From VAZQ01 sp963817135 (GTDB lineage Bacteria > Pseudomonadota > Alphaproteobacteria > Rhizobiales > Xanthobacteraceae): a stretch of DNA of 64,000 nucleotides. Below, piece after piece: positions 18,703 to 27,083 of the stretch. The stretch lies in the NCBI GenBank assembly GCA_963817135.1, contig CAWFNG010000005.1:1-64000 (forward strand), given 5' to 3'. The notes under the pieces were generated by a model, which was not told the DNA's origin, made no database searches, and saw only the letters and a program-made list of their open reading frames with translations. How positions within the stretch are numbered: position 1 is the stretch's first letter; every line of letters begins with the position of its first letter. A program made the translations under genes and the position numbers.

Positions 18703-20226
18703 ATGCTGCGAACCGGCAAGGAACACCTCGCTTCGCTGCGCGACGGGCGCGTCATCTATGTCGGCAGCGAAAGGATCGAGGACGTCACGCGCCATCCTCA
18801 CTTCTGCAACGCTGCCGCTACGGTTGCCGCAATCTATGACATGAAGGCCGACCCGGCGCAGCGCGGTGCCATGACCTACGAGGAGGATGGCGGCCGCCAT
18901 TCCATCTATTTCCTGCGCGCGCGCACGCGCGAGGACCTGCAGCGGCGCATGGAAGGCCATCGCCGTATTGCCGACCTTACCTTCGGCATGTTCGGCCGCT
19001 CGCCCGACCACGTCGCTTCCTTCGTCGCCGGCATGGCCATGCAGCCCGATGCGCTCACGCCGCCGTGCGGGCGGCCCGACAACCTGACCGCCTATTACCG
19101 TCACATCCGCGACAACGACATCTATGTCGTCTATGCGGTGCTGCCGCCGCAGGCCGCGCGCAATCCGGAATTCTATCAGCGGCAGAACCTGCCGGTGCCG
19201 ACGCTGCGGGTCGTCGCCGAGAAGGACGACGGCGTGGTGATCTCCGGCATGAAGATGCTGGCGACCGGCGCGCTCTACGCCAATGAGATCTGGATCGGCA
19301 ACGTGCTGCCGCTCGCGCCCGATCAGAAGAAGGAGGCCATCACCTGCGCGATCCCCTGCAATGCGCCGGGGCTCACGCTGTGGTCGCGCAAGCCGGCCGC
19401 GCTCGGCCTTACCTCCGAATTCGATTCCCCGCTCGCCTGGCGCTACGACGAGAGCGACAGCATGGTGATGTGCGACAACGTCAAGGTGCCGTGGGAGCGG
19501 GTATTCGTGCACGACGACGCAACCCTTTCTCGCGACATCTATATAAAGACGCCGAGCCACTGCTTCGGCAATCATCAGTCGAACGTGCGCTACTGGTCGA
19601 AGATGCGGCTGCTGCTCGGGCTATGCAGCAAGGTCGCAAATGCCACCGGGGCCGACCAGGTCCCGGCGGTGCGCGAGACGCTCGGCAAGATGTCCGCTGT
19701 CGAAGCGACCATCGCCGGCCTGGTGCATGGCCAGATCAACGGTTTCGAGCGGTGGCCGGAGGGATATGCCTGCTTCAACCGCCGCTTCATGTATGCCGGC
19801 CTCGAGTGGTGCACCCAGAACTACAGCCGCTTCATCGACGAGCTGCGCGAGCTTTGCGGCGGCGGCGTGTTCCAGATGCCCGCCGACATTTCGGTCATGC
19901 AGGACAAGGAGCTGGCGCAGCAGTTCTCGACCTTCTGGCAAACGCCGCAATGCGATGCGCTCGGCCGCATGAAGCTGTTCAAGCTCGCCTGGGACATGGT
20001 GGGTTCGGAATTCGCCGGCCGGCATCTGCAATACGAGAAATTCTACGCCGGCGCGCCGTTCATCATTCGCAACCACTCCTATCGGGAAACCGATTGGAGC
20101 GAATTCAATGGGCTCGTCGAGAATCTGATGGCGGGATACGATTACCGGAGGACGGACGACGGACGACAGAGGACGGATAAGAAAAGAGACGAAGCCGCAG
20201 CTCCGGTCCTATCTGAACTCCGCTAG
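18703..20226 (+). CDS. 4-hydroxyphenylacetate 3-hydroxylase (HpaB) family protein
   Basis: 507 residues, ATG 18703, 11 bases after the Bug gene. The N domain has MLRTGKEHLASLRDGRVIYV, typical of HpaB/PvcC FADH2-dependent monooxygenases. The acyl-CoA-dehydrogenase-like fold continues to about residue 480. It would hydroxylate a phenol or similar ring using reduced flavin from a separate reductase, and no reductase gene is nearby. The last 25 residues (RRTDDGRQRTDKKRDEA) are encoded by a low-complexity repeat and are unlikely to be part of the fold. Confidence 0.88.
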   Translation: MLRTGKEHLASLRDGRVIYVGSERIEDVTRHPHFCNAAATVAAIYDMKADPAQRGAMTYEEDGGRHSIYFLRARTREDLQRRMEGHRRIADLTFGMFGRSPDHVASFVAGMAMQPDALTPPCGRPDNLTAYYRHIRDNDIYVVYAVLPPQAARNPEFYQRQNLPVPTLRVVAEKDDGVVISGMKMLATGALYANEIWIGNVLPLAPDQKKEAITCAIPCNAPGLTLWSRKPAALGLTSEFDSPLAWRYDESDSMVMCDNVKVPWERVFVHDDATLSRDIYIKTPSHCFGNHQSNVRYWSKMRLLLGLCSKVANATGADQVPAVRETLGKMSAVEATIAGLVHGQINGFERWPEGYACFNRRFMYAGLEWCTQNYSRFIDELRELCGGGVFQMPADISVMQDKELAQQFSTFWQTPQCDALGRMKLFKLAWDMVGSEFAGRHLQYEKFYAGAPFIIRNHSYRETDWSEFNGLVENLMAGYDYRRTDDGRQRTDKKRDEAAAPVLSELR

Positions 20227-20284
20227 CCATCGTCTGTCGTCTGAATCTGCCCTCTGTCATCTGACATCTGTCCTCTGACATGCC
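20147..20284. repeat. Low-complexity GAC/CAGAGGACAG repeat at two convergent gene ends
   Basis: Degenerate short tandem units: GGACGGACGACGGACGACAG on the plus strand at 20150-20190, and, read on the minus strand, GTCAGAGGACAGATGTCAG and GACAGACGACAG-like units at 20227-20284. They encode the extreme C termini of the HpaB-like protein and of the convergent FAD monooxygenase (ending QRTDVR). Similar 'CAGAGGACAGA' simple repeats are, from memory, frequent in Bradyrhizobium-type genomes. Confidence 0.65.
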
Positions 20285-21516
20285 GCCGCCTGTCGTGCGG
20301 CGGCGAGCACGCGGCCCAGATTCTCGGTGCGCGTGGTGTGCGCACGCAACACGTCCTGCGCAGTACGCATGAGCTCGGCGGCACTGCGCTCCTCGCGCGG
20401 CTTGAGTTGCGCGCTGTAATAGGCACCTTCCTCGCGGCCCAGTGCGATTAGCCCCTTGCCGACCAGAAGCTGCTCGCGTTCAAAGCGCGCCAAGCTGCGG
20501 GAGAGGTCGTCGGCGCTTGCCGTCTGCGCGAGGCTCGCGGCGTCGAGTGCCGCCTTGGTGACGCCCGCGCCGACATGGGGCCGCGCGACAAAGGCGGCAT
20601 CGCCGGTCAGCACCACGCGTCCGAACACGGTGCGCGGCGATTCGAGGTCGAAGATCGGCTGAAAGAACGGCTGCGCGCGCGCAAAAATTTCCGCGATCTG
20701 CGGGGCGACCAGTTCCCGCGCGGTGGCCTTTATGCCGGCAATGACCTGCGGACGGATCAACGGCGGCGGGATCGCCATGCCGTGCCGGCGGCCATTCGCA
20801 TCGGTGCAGAGGTCGACCAGCGCCTCGTTCGGATCGGTCGGCCGGTACCACACGATGTTGTAGGCGCGCCGTCCGACCTGCGTTGCATTGTTGCGGCCCG
20901 GGACGGGATAGGCGAGGAGGAGTTCGCCTTCCGGCAGACAGAAGGTATAGCGCTCGAAGATTTCCGCCCTGATTGGGGGCGGCACTTCGCTTTCCTCCAG
21001 CATGGCGCGCCAGGCGACATAACCAGCATATTGCGGCTGCGCCTCCGGCAATACCTGCTCGCGCACGGTGGAGCGCACACCGTCGGCGCCAACGAGCAGA
21101 TCGCCGCTGAACGAGGAGCCATCATCGAAGATCGCCGTAATGCCGCCCGCGCCCTGCTCGACGCGGGCAAATGACTTTGCCAGGCGATAGCTCTCCTGCG
21201 GCAACTGCTCGCGCAAGGATTGATAGAGCCGACCCCACGACGTCATGATGCGCTGGCTTCGGCAGCTTGCAAACGCGCGCCCGTTTCGATCGAGACAGAT
21301 GAGGGTGTCGAGCTTTACTCCCATGGCCTCGTCGAACGCGATGCCGATACGCCGCAAAACATCGAGGAGCTGCGGATGGGTGCTCAGACCGGCGCCGCGG
21401 CCTGTGAGATCGTCGGGGTTGCGCTCAAATACCGTGACCTCCCAACCTGCGCCACGCAGGAGATTGGCGGCGAGCAAACCACCGAGCGATCCGCCGATTA
21501 TGAGGGCGCGGCGCAT
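20257..21516 (-). CDS. FAD-dependent aromatic-ring monooxygenase (2,6-dihydroxypyridine hydroxylase-like)
   Basis: 419 residues. The Rossmann motif is IGGSLGGLLAANLLRGAGWE, the DG motif LVGADGVRSTVREQ (about 145-158) and the GD motif GDAAFVARPHVGAG (about 303). It belongs to the class A flavoprotein hydroxylases. The stretch with R-A-Y-N-I-V-W-Y-R is reminiscent of 2,6-dihydroxypyridine 3-hydroxylase. It would use NAD(P)H and O2 to hydroxylate an electron-rich ring. The start overlaps the end of the efflux gene upstream by 19 bases, so the two are co-transcribed. Repeat-derived residues end the protein. Confidence 0.87.
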   Translation of the reverse strand: MRRALIIGGSLGGLLAANLLRGAGWEVTVFERNPDDLTGRGAGLSTHPQLLDVLRRIGIAFDEAMGVKLDTLICLDRNGRAFASCRSQRIMTSWGRLYQSLREQLPQESYRLAKSFARVEQGAGGITAIFDDGSSFSGDLLVGADGVRSTVREQVLPEAQPQYAGYVAWRAMLEESEVPPPIRAEIFERYTFCLPEGELLLAYPVPGRNNATQVGRRAYNIVWYRPTDPNEALVDLCTDANGRRHGMAIPPPLIRPQVIAGIKATARELVAPQIAEIFARAQPFFQPIFDLESPRTVFGRVVLTGDAAFVARPHVGAGVTKAALDAASLAQTASADDLSRSLARFEREQLLVGKGLIALGREEGAYYSAQLKPREERSAAELMRTAQDVLRAHTTRTENLGRVLAAARQAAACQRTDVR

Positions 21517-22721
21517 GGCTTATGCTCCATCACTGCCTGCCGGCGGGTGCGCCGCGAGGCTCCCCACAATGCGAATGCCATGCAGCCCATTGTTGCAACG
21601 GCAATGGCAAGCGGCCAGGCCGTGGGTCCGAGCGAGCGGGCAACAACAGCTCCCAGAACTGCTGCCGAGGTCTGCTGCGCAAATCCGATGAGAGAGGAGG
21701 CGGCTCCGGCGCGATCGGGAAATGGAGTAAGTCCGCCGGCAATGGCCTGCGGCATCGCCAGCATGAGACCGCTCTCATAGAGCATCATGCAGAGCACGAG
21801 TGAGGCGACCGGGTGAAGGTCGAGCGAGAGGCTCGCAACCATCGCAAGCCCGCCCATGGCGAGAGCAAGCGTCCCGAGTCCGATCGTGAGATCGAGCCCA
21901 ATGCGCATCACCAGGAAGGCTGCAAAGGATGCACCGGCGAAAGATCCGATACAGGCGACCGCGAAAGCCATCGCGAACGCAAATGGCGAAAGGCCGTACA
22001 AGCCTTGCAGGACAAACGGCGAGCCGGAAATCCAGGCAAACAGTCCCGCATAGCTCAAGGACACAATGCCGAGATGGGCAAGGAACGCCCGGTTTCCGGC
22101 GAGAGTGCGGTAGCCGCGCAGCATGTGGATGATCGATCTCGATTGCGCAGATGGGGGGCGCAGCGTCTCCGGCAAAGAGCGCCACGCGATGACGAATGCA
22201 ATCGTGCCGACACCCAGGATGGCGAGAAAGTTGGCGCGCCAGCCGAAGGCGAGTTGCAGTACTCCGCCAAGCACCGGGGCGATCATCGGGGCAACGGACA
22301 TGACGGCTCCGATGTGCGAAAGCTCTCGCCCTGCCCGCTCGCCGGCATAGAGGTCGCGCACGATCGCGCGCGGCAGCACGATCGCTCCGGAACCGCCCAG
22401 CGCCTGGAGCGCCCGGGCGGCAATCAGGCTATCGACGTCAGGGGCGAGCGCACAGAGCGCGCTGGCAACGCAAAACAGCGAAAGCGCGCCCAGCAGGACC
22501 GGCTTGCGGCCGCATCGATCGGACAGCGGGCCGTAGATCACCTGTCCGACCGCAATGCCGACCAGATAGGCCGAAAGCGTCAGTTGCACCTCCGATGTGC
22601 TCGCTCCGAGCAGACGGCCAATTTCCGGAAGTGAGGGAATGTACATGTCCGTTGCCACCGGCCCGAAGGCGGTCAGCAGGCCAAGCAGGGCGGTCAGCCC
22701 GATGGTGTTGGGGCGCAACAT
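21498..22721 (-). CDS. Bcr/CflA-type MFS drug efflux transporter
   Basis: 407 residues with 12 predicted membrane helices. The DHA1 family start FGPVATDMYIPSLPEIGRLL is present, motif A reads GQVIYGPLSDRCGRKPVLLG, and motif C-like glycines follow in MIAPVLGGVLQ. It exports drugs or small metabolites using the proton gradient. It is translationally overlapped with the FAD monooxygenase gene downstream, so it may remove the substrate or product of that enzyme. Confidence 0.9.
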   Translation of the reverse strand: MLRPNTIGLTALLGLLTAFGPVATDMYIPSLPEIGRLLGASTSEVQLTLSAYLVGIAVGQVIYGPLSDRCGRKPVLLGALSLFCVASALCALAPDVDSLIAARALQALGGSGAIVLPRAIVRDLYAGERAGRELSHIGAVMSVAPMIAPVLGGVLQLAFGWRANFLAILGVGTIAFVIAWRSLPETLRPPSAQSRSIIHMLRGYRTLAGNRAFLAHLGIVSLSYAGLFAWISGSPFVLQGLYGLSPFAFAMAFAVACIGSFAGASFAAFLVMRIGLDLTIGLGTLALAMGGLAMVASLSLDLHPVASLVLCMMLYESGLMLAMPQAIAGGLTPFPDRAGAASSLIGFAQQTSAAVLGAVVARSLGPTAWPLAIAVATMGCMAFALWGASRRTRRQAVMEHKPCAAPS

Positions 22722-22925
22722 GGGAGCATCCGGGACGCGTACCGACTGTCACAACATATGGCCCTGTCCGGGCCGACTCAGGCACAGTCCGGGCTTAGTT
22801 TCGATCAATACAGGCGCCCGACCTTTCGCGATAGCTTCGCTTCGGCATGCAGGAAATGCGCGCGCGGCAGCGCTTGCATTTTGCCTCCGTCGTTCCCATC
22901 TCGCACCGGTCATTTGGAGGCTCGC

Positions 22926-23325
22926 ATGTCCTACGCTTTCGCGCCGGAATGGAACTTTGCCGGGGCACGCCGCGCGGAGTTCGCGGCGCGACACGCTCGA
23001 TCGTCTCGATCGATTGTCGCAATTGTTCGATACCGCATTCATCGTGCCGGGCACCAATATCCGCTTCGGCATCGAAGCGATGTTGCGACTCGTGCCGGGG
23101 ATTGGCGATGCGGTGGCCTCCGCACTCTCCTGCTATCTCCTGTTTGAGGCGCATCGGCTGGGTGTGCCCCGCCACGTCTTTCTGCGCATGGCACTTAATG
23201 TCGCAGCGGAAGGAATCGTCGGCTCCGTGCCGTTTATCGGCGATGCCTTCGACGTTGCTTTTCGGGCCAACCGTCGTAATGTACGTATTCTGCGGGACTA
23301 TATTGAGCGGACCGGACGATTCTGA
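22926..23325 (+). CDS. DUF4112 domain protein with an apparent N-terminal frameshift
   Basis: ATG 22926 has GGAGG five bases upstream and starts MSYAFAPEWNFAGARRAEF, but after about 22985 the conserved protein is in the next frame: RDTLDRLDRLSQLFDTAFIV, then FGIEAMLRLVPGIGDAVASA, the core of DUF4112, a small membrane-associated family of unknown role. A one-base insertion near 22985-22993 explains this. Alternatively translation starts at a TTG near 22960 in the second frame. The conserved part is complete to the stop at 23325. Confidence 0.7.
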
Positions 23326-23409
23326 GCCCCAAACCTTTCCCGCTGGCGGGGCGTTGGACTGCATGGGTGAGCTCGCCCAGGCGAGCTCGATGCAGCGCTG
23401 GAGGCGGAC

Positions 23410-23634
23410 ATGTGGGTGATCGTGGCCCTCGTCCTTACTGTCGGCGGTTCTCCGAAAGTAACCCTCATTCCAGGACCGGAATTCGCCACTGAGGCAGACT
23501 GTGTGCGCGCTACCGGAATGAAGGGAGGTTTCGATCGCAACGGCGGCGGAATCGGGTTTAGTTTCTGCGTCCCGAAAGGTTCTTTCGAGGTCGCGCCATC
23601 CGCAGCAGCGGAACCGACCACCGGAAGACGCTGA
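23410..23634 (+). CDS. Small hypothetical protein
   Basis: 74 residues preceded by GGAGGCGG. An N-terminal hydrophobic stretch (MWVIVALVLTVGG) is followed by a polar part with two cysteines (ADC at about 37, FSFC at about 55). It could be exported or membrane anchored, with a possible disulfide. I do not recognise a named family. It is followed five bases later by another small secreted protein gene. Confidence 0.5.
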   Translation: MWVIVALVLTVGGSPKVTLIPGPEFATEADCVRATGMKGGFDRNGGGIGFSFCVPKGSFEVAPSAAAEPTTGRR

Positions 23635-23639
23635 CAACA

Positions 23640-23894
23640 ATGACGAGGTTCGCAGCCGCTCTCGCGGGCGCGGCTCTGGGCAGCGCGGGCTTCATCTGCT
23701 CTCCGGCTGCGGCACTGCCGGCCTCCATAATGCAGAACGACCGACCCGGGACAATTGAATCCGTGCGGTGCGGCCGGCACCGCTGCCGCGCGCCGGTTTA
23801 TTATTATTACAGCCAATGGCCGCCACTCTATGACTTTGCCCCCTATCATCGCGATTATTGGCATCCGCGGGGTCCCGCCCGCGTGTGGTATTGA
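23640..23894 (+). CDS. Small secreted tyrosine-rich protein
   Basis: 84 residues with a clear signal peptide (AAALAGAALGSAGFICSPAAALP). The mature part has two cysteines (RCGRHRC), a YYYY run and a Tyr/Pro/Trp/His-rich tail ending RGPARVWY. Such short Y/P-rich periplasmic proteins are common in Bradyrhizobium relatives and have no assigned function. It probably forms a small unit with the gene at 23410. Confidence 0.55.
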   Translation: MTRFAAALAGAALGSAGFICSPAAALPASIMQNDRPGTIESVRCGRHRCRAPVYYYYSQWPPLYDFAPYHRDYWHPRGPARVWY

Positions 23895-23945
23895 GGGCGT
23901 GGGATAGCTCGGCTTCAATCGTCTTTCTAAGGATGTTCAATGCGA

Positions 23946-26027
23946 TCACGGCAGCTCCCTCGTGGGAGAGGCGAAGCCGCTCTCCAGCAAAGCCGCCTGA
24001 CTCTCCTCCGCAGAATGCATTTCGGAGAACACTTCCTTGAAAGCAGTACAGTATCGCTTGAAGAACTCGCGATATTTCGCATTCTTCTTGTTGCTCAAGT
24101 CGTTGAACGGCGCGCGTGACCAGCCAAGTCGATGAAACGCATACGTCAGCGCGGATACCGCCAGGAGGGAGGCAATGGGGATCAAACAATTCTTGTAGTA
24201 AGCTGTCAGGCCCAAAGCGGCCAACATAAGCAAATTCAGATACGAGTTGGCGCCGAATCCGTTTGTCGCAATAAAGCTGGAAAAAGGGTTCAACCAGACA
24301 AATACCAGCAACAACGGCACGGTAACGACAGGGAAAGGCAGCAATCCCTGAAAATAAGCCGTGATGACTGCGGCATAGCCCGTCAACTGTAAAAGCGCAT
24401 GGCCCAGCAGATAATGTATGATGATCGAGAACCCTTTATGGTTCTTGTAAATCTGTTGGACCATGTCTTTGGCGCCTTCCACTTTGTATGGCCCAACTTG
24501 CCTGTATTTGAACGGTATATTCGGAAATATGAAATGGATCACCAGATCTCGGATGCTGCGACAATCGGCAAGGCGCGGGCGAATTCCAATCAGTCGCGCA
24601 ATGTCATCTGTGTAAAACCCATAGTACACCAAATGATCCGTAGGACTGTTTACGCTGGATAGGTAATTGTAGTAATTGTTGTACTTTCTGAGCTTCTCTT
24701 CGATGTCCTTGTAAATGCTGCCGTTGAATTCAGAAACAGTAATCATTTTGTGAGTGAAAAGGCACTGCATCTCGATGACAGTGTTTAAGCCCCCGGTAGA
24801 CGGTCTGGTGTATCCAATAAAATAAACATTACGCAACTGTTTCGGGACGATCCCCATGAAATTGTCGCGATAGCTATACTCGTACTTGGGTTGCACAGGG
24901 CCCTCCCCAGCAACGATGATCTCGGGAAGGTTCGGAACCTCATAATCTTGGTCCACAATGAAATCGTATTTTACAAACTGATCTTTCCAGCGGATAGTCT
25001 GCGCTTCTCGATCGATGATCGTTTCTTGTTTGGGCCACAACTCGACCAAGCCCTGCTCCAGAAAAAATGCGATGTCATTCAACAGATAGCCGTCGCTTAT
25101 CGACTGCTTCAGCGCCGCATTGTCAAACAGAGTTTGATAGGCATCGATAGGCCAATATTTTATCCCTATTAGCCCGTTTGGGAGCGGGCTATGGGTCCAT
25201 GGTGCTGACTTCCTGATGTCCATCAAACTTTTTCGGAACGTAAACGGATGTTTATAGTAGACGTTATCTATAGACAGGAACTTCAGCACCTTTTGGGCCA
25301 GCGCAATGAAATCCACTCCCATCGCAATCGTCTTACGGTACACCAGGGGGCATACGTCACGCATGTTGTGATATTCGAGCTGCTCCAAAGTGTACGAGAT
25401 CCCGCCATAGAACGACAATTTGTCAAATAACAAGGACCCATTTGTGACGAGGACGATGCGAGTCTTGTCCGCGATCAATTTGGATATCATCAGATTGACC
25501 GAATCCCCTATCGCGTTGATTGCTATGGTTTTGCCTCGAGCGGACGCATAGTCAAATTCATTGAGCACTTGATTCATCTTTCTCTTGAAAGCGGTCGAGA
25601 TTACCAGGTGATTCGCCTTAAAGACCTTGCCGGTTTGTGTTCGAACGATCGAGTTTGCTGAAAAGTTTTCGATCGAGACGACCCAGTCCTTAATGACCTT
25701 GGAGTTGTAGCGGGCCAGATACTTTTTGATGAAGGCAGCGTACTCTTTGGACGTCAGATATCTATCTCGGGTATCCCGATGCACGAGCTCAAAGCTATAG
25801 AGACTCGTATGCATGCTGCTGACCATATCGAAATCCAGTCGGTCATGCTTTCCGAGCCTGTCCCAGATGCTTCCTTCGCCGCTGGAGACGACAACGTAAT
25901 CTACCCCATCTCTTTCGAGTTCCCTGATCAGCGGAATAGCTGAAAAGCCAAACCCAACGATCAAGACATCCGTTGAGATAATCCTGTCGTGGCTTTTATC
26001 GCGGCTCAATCCCGCTGCGTCTTGCAT
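23946..26027 (-). CDS. Flavin-containing monooxygenase-like protein with C-terminal membrane domain
   Basis: 693 residues. The N-terminal FAD site is IVGFGFSAIPLIRELERDG (about 23-41). Layout and length of the first 500 residues fit FMO/Baeyer-Villiger or N-hydroxylase-like flavoproteins, although the classic FMO fingerprint is not obvious. After residue about 545 come some four hydrophobic segments (ALLQLTGYAAVITAYFQGLL, VVTVPLLLVFVWL, YLNLLMLAALGL, LIPIASLLAVSALTY), so the protein is membrane bound at its tail. The base composition is visibly richer in A/T than all neighbours, a sign of transfer. A remnant of an acyl-CoA dehydrogenase gene lies just upstream on the same strand, linking it to the biosynthetic island. 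A tailoring oxidation is the likely role. Confidence 0.75.
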   Translation of the reverse strand: MQDAAGLSRDKSHDRIISTDVLIVGFGFSAIPLIRELERDGVDYVVVSSGEGSIWDRLGKHDRLDFDMVSSMHTSLYSFELVHRDTRDRYLTSKEYAAFIKKYLARYNSKVIKDWVVSIENFSANSIVRTQTGKVFKANHLVISTAFKRKMNQVLNEFDYASARGKTIAINAIGDSVNLMISKLIADKTRIVLVTNGSLLFDKLSFYGGISYTLEQLEYHNMRDVCPLVYRKTIAMGVDFIALAQKVLKFLSIDNVYYKHPFTFRKSLMDIRKSAPWTHSPLPNGLIGIKYWPIDAYQTLFDNAALKQSISDGYLLNDIAFFLEQGLVELWPKQETIIDREAQTIRWKDQFVKYDFIVDQDYEVPNLPEIIVAGEGPVQPKYEYSYRDNFMGIVPKQLRNVYFIGYTRPSTGGLNTVIEMQCLFTHKMITVSEFNGSIYKDIEEKLRKYNNYYNYLSSVNSPTDHLVYYGFYTDDIARLIGIRPRLADCRSIRDLVIHFIFPNIPFKYRQVGPYKVEGAKDMVQQIYKNHKGFSIIIHYLLGHALLQLTGYAAVITAYFQGLLPFPVVTVPLLLVFVWLNPFSSFIATNGFGANSYLNLLMLAALGLTAYYKNCLIPIASLLAVSALTYAFHRLGWSRAPFNDLSNKKNAKYREFFKRYCTAFKEVFSEMHSAEESQAALLESGFASPTRELP

Positions 26028-26206
26028 GGCACCCGTCCCTTCAAGGGTAATTGAAAAGCAAGCGTCGAAAGCGCCGAGGCCCCAAGATTCGGTTCTTCCA
26101 CAGCTCGTGCTGATTTTCGATATGTCATCACCGGAGTCAACTCACTGGCCGTGGTATTGAGGGGCTTCTTATGCACAGGCGCAGAATTGAAACGCAGAAT
26201 CTGGCG

Positions 26207-26352
26207 CTCAATCATCCTTCTCGCTCGCGGCCGATGCGGTCCATGCAGATTTCTGCCGTCCACGGCAGCATAAGCGAGCCGCAGCGGCTGTCGCGATAGA
26301 TGCGCTCCAGCGCCAGGCTCTTGAGCATGGCTTGGCCGCCGCAGGATGGGCA
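26207..26352 (-). pseudogene. Remnant of a second acyl-CoA dehydrogenase (3' end only)
   Basis: The minus-strand reading CGGQAMLKSLALERIYRDSR and on to TAEICMDRIGRE is almost identical to the C terminus of the acyl-CoA dehydrogenase encoded at 30370-31638. Homology begins at the CGGQ motif (near 26346) and ends at the stop-codon region near 26210, with a small internal deletion and a changed frame at the very end. Upstream of 26352 the similarity stops. It is the trace of a duplicated dehydrogenase gene that once preceded the flavin monooxygenase. Confidence 0.85.
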
Positions 26353-26559
26353 GCGCCGCGGATGTTTTGCACAACGGTCTTGAGCGCAGCAAAGACGCAT
26401 TTTAACGGGCAAGCAGACGAAGCTGTCGGTGCCGAGGCAAAGTTGCCTATAGTTTAGAGCAAATTGGACAAGCGCTCGTGCCAAGAAAGTAATGAGGCCC
26501 CTGACTTGCCGGAGCCGGGCAAGCCAACGCGGCCGGCGACGAGCTAACGGTTTTGGGAG

Positions 26560-26586
26560 CGGCCGGCACTGTTGCCGGCCGTTTTC
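26560..26586 (+). terminator. Rho-independent terminator
   Basis: Hairpin CGGCCGGCA / TGCCGGCCG with a four-base loop, followed by GTTTTCC on the plus strand. No plus-strand protein gene ends just upstream; bases 26353-26559 hold no frame with support, so it may end a small RNA or a lost gene, or it may work for transcripts entering from the minus strand. Confidence 0.55.
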
Positions 26587-26591
26587 CTTTG

Positions 26592-26767
26592 CTAGCATTC
26601 GAGGGCTCCGCTTCCGAAGTTCGTGATACATGGCGGCACCCTCTGACACGAACTTCGGAAGCAAAGGGGCACTAGCAACTCTATGATTCTAGTGCGGCTT
26701 TTCGATTTGAAGTTCCCTCACGAGCTTGCTGCAGCCGCTGTAGGAACTTCAAATCGGCGGCACTTAG
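26592..26767. repeat. Bipartite palindromic repeat, copy 3
   Basis: First hairpin 26592 to about 26670 with core CTTCCGAAGTTCGTG/CACGAACTTCGGAAG; its outer left arm is eroded relative to the right arm. The linker is CAACTCTATGATT. The second hairpin runs from CTAGTGCGGC to CGGCACTTAG (about 26685-26767) with core GATTTGAAGTTCC/GGAACTTCAAATC. The loops hold GGCGGCA and TTGCTGCA. Same orientation as copy 2. It directly follows the terminator at 26560. Confidence 0.8.
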
Positions 26768-26803
26768 GCTTCTAGGGCTGCGCATCGCGAAGAGGCGGCA
26801 TTC

Positions 26804-27082
26804 ATGCGTTCGAGGCTGTTCTGGCGAGTGTCCCTGCCGGCTTTTCTCAGTGGATGCGGCGGAACGCCCATGGCGCCATGGTGCGCGCGCCACACCAGCG
26901 GCCTTACCGAGTGCAGCTTTTACTCCTGCGAGCAGTGCACGAAATCGCTTTCAGGCGTCGGCGGCTTTGGTCGCCTAATCCGTATCAGCGGCGGTAGACG
27001 GAGCGGACGATTAGGCGCCAGCAACTGGGCTGCTGCAATTTCTCAGAAACCGATGCGTGGGCAGCTTTCCGCAGGTTCCTGA
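26804..27082 (+). CDS. DUF3551-like small exported protein, probably degenerate
   Basis: 92 residues. A lipoprotein-like or signal start (SLPAFLSGCGG) precedes APWCARHTSGLTECSFYSCE and QCTKSLSGVGGFG, which match the pattern of DUF3551 (PWCA..., C.F.S.EQC......GGFC), a short secreted family abundant in Bradyrhizobiaceae. The expected Cys after GGF is replaced and the tail looks unrelated, so the gene may be decaying. It ends two bases before the adenylation gene start. Without the DUF3551 similarity I would not have called it. Confidence 0.45.
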   Translation: MRSRLFWRVSLPAFLSGCGGTPMAPWCARHTSGLTECSFYSCEQCTKSLSGVGGFGRLIRISGGRRSGRLGASNWAAAISQKPMRGQLSAGS

Positions 27083-27083
27083 A

